Source of the DNA: Chloroflexota bacterium
Lineage (GTDB): Bacteria; Chloroflexota; Anaerolineae; Anaerolineales; Anaerolineaceae
Assembly: GCA_016887485.1 (NCBI GenBank)
Contig: CP069394.1
Span: 868,001 to 932,000, forward strand
DNA length: 64,000 bases
Direction of reading: 5' to 3'
Shown: positions 60,840 through 64,000 of the stretch, piece by piece
Layout of the letters: every line of letters begins with the position of its first letter
Numbering within the stretch: position 1 is the first letter of the stretch
Notes under the pieces: model-generated
What the model was told of the DNA's origin: nothing
Seen by the model: the letters and a program-made list of their open reading frames with translations, nothing else
The model's database searches: none
Program-made: the position numbers and the translations under genes

Positions 60840-61421
60840 ATGAAAGTATTATTGATCAAAGATGTGTACAAATTAGGTCGAGCCGGCGAGATCAAGAAAG
60901 TCGCCAATGGTTATGGCCGCAACTACCTCATTCCCCAAGGTTTTGCCATTCCCGCAACCCCCGGCGCCATGAAACAGGCTGGTCGGATCTCAGTCAAGGC
61001 GACAGAACGTCGCGCTGTTCTGAACGAGGAATTGGCCTCCGTGGCAGAGGTGTTGGAAGGCAAGACCTTGACCTTCGCTGTCAAGGCTGGCGAAACCGGA
61101 AAACTCTATGGCTCCATCTCCGATCAGGACATTGTGGAATTCGTCAAAGAGAACTTCGAAATTGAACTGGAAAAACGCCAGGTCGAGACCGAACCAATCC
61201 GCGAACTGGGTGTCTACACCCTTCCTGTTCACCTGACAATGGACCTCGTTCCCAGCATCAAAGTCATCATCCACCGTGAAGGTGAATTGCCGACTGAAGA
61301 AGTTGAGGAACTGGAAGCCGTTGTCGAAGAAGTTGCTGAGGCTCCTGTGGTTGAAGAAATCGCAGAACCCGAAGCAGAGGAAGAGGCTGCTGAGGACGAA
61401 AGCGAAGAAGCCGAAGCCTAA
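60840..61421 (+). CDS. rplI: 50S ribosomal protein L9
   Basis: Binds 23S rRNA near the L1 stalk. The 193-residue protein has MKVLLIKDVYKLGRAGEIKKVANGYGRNYLIP, the diagnostic N-terminal rRNA-binding domain, then the connecting helix and the C-terminal domain ending near residue 148 (LVPSIKVIIHREG). Residues about 150-193 are an extra, strongly acidic tail of glutamate, alanine and valine. The usual L9 is about 150 residues. The start is the ATG at 60840, since the N-terminal domain begins exactly there. It is monocistronic here rather than next to rpsF-ssb-rpsR. Confidence 0.96.
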   Translation: MKVLLIKDVYKLGRAGEIKKVANGYGRNYLIPQGFAIPATPGAMKQAGRISVKATERRAVLNEELASVAEVLEGKTLTFAVKAGETGKLYGSISDQDIVEFVKENFEIELEKRQVETEPIRELGVYTLPVHLTMDLVPSIKVIIHREGELPTEEVEELEAVVEEVAEAPVVEEIAEPEAEEEAAEDESEEAEA

Positions 61422-61448
61422 GCTAAGCATCCTAGCATCGTAACCCAT

Positions 61449-61491
61449 AACCGGCCTGATTGTGAACAATTCACCAGGCCGGTTCTTATTT
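61449..61491 (+). terminator. Rho-independent terminator after rplI
   Basis: A perfect 10-bp stem (61449-61458 with 61475-61484), a 16-nt loop, and CTTATTT. The rodZ-like promoter follows directly. Confidence 0.85.
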
Positions 61492-61495
61492 GAGC

Positions 61496-61501
61496 TATAA
61501 T
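61496..61501 (+). promoter_or_regulatory. -10 box of the RodZ-like gene, leaderless arrangement
   Basis: A perfect TATAAT followed by six bases and the ATG at 61508. Transcription should begin at or next to the start codon. No ribosome site exists between. The same layout is found before ricT. Confidence 0.6.
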
Positions 61502-61507
61502 ACGCCC

Positions 61508-62935
61508 ATGACACAAACACTCGGACAACAACTCAAAGCGATCCGCCAGTCCAGGGGGATCCAACTTGAAGAGATTGCCGAAATTACCCATATCCGCTTG
61601 AACTATCTGGAAGCCATCGAAGAAGGCGATGTTGAAAACCTGCCTTCTCCGGTGCAGATGCGCGGTTTTCTCCGATTATATGCTGATACATTAGGCGTTG
61701 AATTCGAAGACCTGAAGGTCCAGGGATATCACCTGACCCGAGCTGACGCGCTGGCAGCCTCACAGGAAGAAGAAGAGGAAGAAGTTTCGGAAGAAGTGGA
61801 AACCGATTCAGAGATCTCTGAAGATATGCCTGAGGGCGAAAATAAACGCAGCACAGAGCCGGTGGCAGAAACGCCGTATGGTACCGAGATTCCTGCGCCA
61901 ACAAAAACCATTGAGCCAGCAGATGAAACTCCCCCGGCAGGCGTTAAACCGGAGCTCCCAGAAGAATCTGAAGAAAAGCCCACCCCCGAAGCGAAAATTA
62001 TCTTCAAAGAAATCGGTGAACATCTCCGTCAGCGGCGAGACCTGCTGAGCCTTTCTCTCGGTGATGTCGAAACGCACACCCATGTCCGCAAACACTATCT
62101 TGAGCTTATCGAAGCAGGTGCCTTCGGGGAACTTCCCTCACCCGTCCAGGCCCGGGGAATGCTGGCAAATTATACCGAATTTCTAAACCTGGATGTTGAT
62201 GCGATTTTGCTGTATTACGCTGAAGGACTGCAGAAGCAGCGCCTTGAATCCCAAATTGCGACACCGAAACATGCCCCTGCCCGTTCCCTCAGCCCTAAGG
62301 CCCTCCGTCTGAAGAACTTCTTCTCATTGGACCTGTTTGTCATCGCTGGGATTTTCCTGGTTTTTGCCTTCTTTATCATCTGGGGCGTCAACCGGATCAT
62401 GTCGGTGAATATCCCGGAGACGGCTGCTACCGACCTCCCCGAAGTGGCCGATGTGCTCCTGGCCACCAGTGCGGCAGAGACGCCCACCCCGGATTTGGCC
62501 TTGACGGAAGAAGGCACAGCCGGAGCCGGTGAAGGTGATGAGACTGAGGTTGTGGAACAAACACCCCTCTTCACTTCCGTTGCCAACACCAGCGCCATCA
62601 ACCTGGTGATCATCCCCCGGCACAACACCTGGGTCCGGGTCTATGTGGATTATGAACTCGCCTTTGAAGGACGCATGCTAACCGGAAACGCCTATGATTA
62701 TTCCGCCAATGCGCTCATTGAAATTAACACCGGAAATGCCGGTTCTCTCCAGATCTATTTCAACGATCAGGACATTGGTCCAATTGGCCTGATCGGACAA
62801 GTGGCGGATCTGGTATTTACAGAGAATGGCCTTGTCCAGCCAACGCCAACGGCCACGCCAACCGTCACCGAGACGCCGCAGGCGACACCCTCCTCGACAC
62901 CTACCCAAACACCTACTAATGACGAAGCAAACTAA
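61508..62935 (+). CDS. RodZ-like protein with two Cro/C1-type HTH domains
   Basis: Residues about 3-72 are a RodZ-type HTH (LGQQLKAIRQSRGIQLEEIAEITHIRLNYLEAIEEGD), residues about 85-160 an acidic/proline-rich linker, and about 160-232 a second HTH of the same kind (IGEHLRQRRDLLSLSLGDVETHTHVRKHYLELIEAG). A transmembrane helix lies near 272-292 (LFVIAGIFLVFAFFIIWG), then an extracytoplasmic DUF4115-like domain at about 360-440 and a Thr/Pro-rich tail. RodZ connects MreB to cell-shape control; a single HTH is usual. It overlaps rimO by 17 nt. Start at ATG 61508. Confidence 0.88.
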   Translation: MTQTLGQQLKAIRQSRGIQLEEIAEITHIRLNYLEAIEEGDVENLPSPVQMRGFLRLYADTLGVEFEDLKVQGYHLTRADALAASQEEEEEEVSEEVETDSEISEDMPEGENKRSTEPVAETPYGTEIPAPTKTIEPADETPPAGVKPELPEESEEKPTPEAKIIFKEIGEHLRQRRDLLSLSLGDVETHTHVRKHYLELIEAGAFGELPSPVQARGMLANYTEFLNLDVDAILLYYAEGLQKQRLESQIATPKHAPARSLSPKALRLKNFFSLDLFVIAGIFLVFAFFIIWGVNRIMSVNIPETAATDLPEVADVLLATSAAETPTPDLALTEEGTAGAGEGDETEVVEQTPLFTSVANTSAINLVIIPRHNTWVRVYVDYELAFEGRMLTGNAYDYSANALIEINTGNAGSLQIYFNDQDIGPIGLIGQVADLVFTENGLVQPTPTATPTVTETPQATPSSTPTQTPTNDEAN

Positions 62936-64000
62936 ACAAACCTATCACTTGATATCATTGGGATGTCCCAAAAATCTGGTTGATTCAGAGTCGATGGCTG
63001 AACTGCTCAACCATGAAGGTATGACCCCCGTAGACACCCCTGAAGCGGCTGAATACCTGATCGTGAACACCTGCGGCTTCTTGCAAGCTGCCCGTGATGA
63101 AGCTATCGGTGTGCTGACAGATTTGGCCAGCGAGAAAATGAATTGGCAGAAACTGATCGCTGCCGGTTGCATGACAGCACGCCATCGCCAGGAAATCATC
63201 GACACCGTTCCCGGCATTGATGGCCTGTTGGGCACCCGCCGCTGGATGGATATCATGGATGTGATCCGCCAGACGGATGAGACCCGCCAAGCCCTCCCCT
63301 ATACCCACTTCCCCAGCGTCCAAACAGTTGGCCAGGATGAAAAAGGCTCCCACCGGGTTGCCATCCAGGGCGGCAGTGCCTATCTAAAAATTGCAGATGG
63401 CTGCCGCAGAGCCTGCGCCTATTGCACCATCCCCCTGATCAAGGGCACCCTCGTCAGTCGTCCGATGGATAAAATCGTCGAAGATGCCAAAGCACTGGCT
63501 GATATGGGCATCCAGGAGATGGCACTGATCGCCCAGGATGTGACCGACTATGGCCATGACCTGCAAATGAAAGACGGTCTGACCACCCTGCTGGAAAGTC
63601 TGGTCAAAGCCGTCCCGGATATCCCCTGGATCCGGCTGATGTATACCTTCCCGGGTTATGTCACCCAACCTTTGATTGATCTAATGGCGTCCGAGCCACA
63701 AATCGTCCCCTATCTGGACATGCCCCTCCAACATGCCGACCCGCGTGTGTTGAAAGCCATGCACCGCCCAAGTCGGATGGATACTGTCCGCGAAACCCTC
63801 TTCGCCATTCGGGAGAAGATGCCGGAAGCTGCTCTCCGGACGACTTTCATCGTCGGTTACCCCGGTGAGGATGAATTGGCTTTTGAAAATCTGGTCAACT
63901 TCACCCAGGAAATCCAATTCGACCACATGGGTGCCTTCACTTATTCCTTTGAAAAAGGTGCGCCGGCTGAGCCGCTGGGAGATCCCATTACTGAAGATCA
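62919..64000 (+). CDS. rimO: ribosomal protein S12 methylthiotransferase (3' truncated by window)
   Basis: Radical SAM enzyme that adds a methylthio group to an aspartate of S12. The first 360 residues are visible. The N-terminal UPF0004 domain has cysteines in ISLGCPKNLVDSE, IVNTCGF and AAGCMTARH, which bind an auxiliary [4Fe-4S] cluster. The radical SAM motif CRRACAYCTIP (CxxxCxxC) is near residue 156, followed by VSRPMDKIV and RTTFIVGYPGE. The C-terminal TRAM domain lies beyond the window. The start ATG at 62919 overlaps the RodZ-like gene, indicating coupling. MiaB is the alternative, but the LGCPKN motif favours RimO. Confidence 0.93.
   Translation, partial: MTKQTKQTYHLISLGCPKNLVDSESMAELLNHEGMTPVDTPEAAEYLIVNTCGFLQAARDEAIGVLTDLASEKMNWQKLIAAGCMTARHRQEIIDTVPGIDGLLGTRRWMDIMDVIRQTDETRQALPYTHFPSVQTVGQDEKGSHRVAIQGGSAYLKIADGCRRACAYCTIPLIKGTLVSRPMDKIVEDAKALADMGIQEMALIAQDVTDYGHDLQMKDGLTTLLESLVKAVPDIPWIRLMYTFPGYVTQPLIDLMASEPQIVPYLDMPLQHADPRVLKAMHRPSRMDTVRETLFAIREKMPEAALRTTFIVGYPGEDELAFENLVNFTQEIQFDHMGAFTYSFEKGAPAEPLGDPITED

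Overview
The window looks like a chromosomal segment of a Chloroflexota bacterium, most likely class Anaerolineae. This rests on gene content rather than a marker gene: a fused transaldolase/glucose-6-phosphate isomerase, polyphosphate glucokinase, F420 biosynthesis genes, methylmalonyl-CoA enzymes, a long RodZ-like protein and a Chloroflexi-style ferredoxin. It is densely coded on both strands. I see no rRNA, tRNA, integrase, insertion sequence or CRISPR array. One structured RNA is clear, a glmS ribozyme.

Layout. 1-12.2 kb is central carbohydrate metabolism: the end of a CYTH-like protein, glgA, malQ, an EamA transporter, a ferredoxin, polyphosphate glucokinase, mltG-ruvX, and the tal-pgi fusion with transketolase. 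12.3-18.0 kb holds a TlpA-like thioredoxin, an unusual Lgt-like/FolK fusion, a pteridine-reductase-like SDR, a second SDR, a glycosyltransferase, folB and folE, which together form a loose tetrahydrofolate cluster. 18.1-26.6 kb has hpf, comF, a 50-residue pilin-like protein, a two-gene unit with an SPFH protein ending in a DNA-binding domain, sucCD, an acyl carrier protein, and isoprenoid genes (fni, polyprenyl synthase). 26.6-33.3 kb has a MOP-family exporter, an M20 amidohydrolase, a PIG-L deacetylase, ricT and mrp. 33.6-35.8 kb is glmS preceded by the ribozyme.

The most striking block runs from 54.05 kb down to 35.79 kb on the minus strand: sixteen genes with gaps of at most 27 nt. It combines two molybdenum hydroxylases of the xanthine dehydrogenase family, which differ in how their subunits are fused, with their maturation factors (XdhC, YqeB and a YqeC-MocA fusion), an SsnA-type aminohydrolase, and an F420 set (CofC, CofD, CofE, F420:NADPH reductase, a luciferase-like F420 oxidoreductase). 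A 2H phosphoesterase, a CBS-containing inorganic pyrophosphatase and a hotdog thioesterase are interleaved. I read it as one operon that hydroxylates and opens an N-heterocycle and uses F420 as electron carrier. The substrate is not determined by the sequence.

54.1-64 kb has a DUF309 protein, pyroglutamyl peptidase, a parallel beta-helix protein, an M24 peptidase, a cyclophilin, methylmalonyl-CoA epimerase and mutase large subunit, an 85-bp tandem repeat, rplI, a double-HTH RodZ-like protein and the 5' part of rimO. Dispersed REP-like palindromes sit at about 32.4 and 33.4-33.5 kb.
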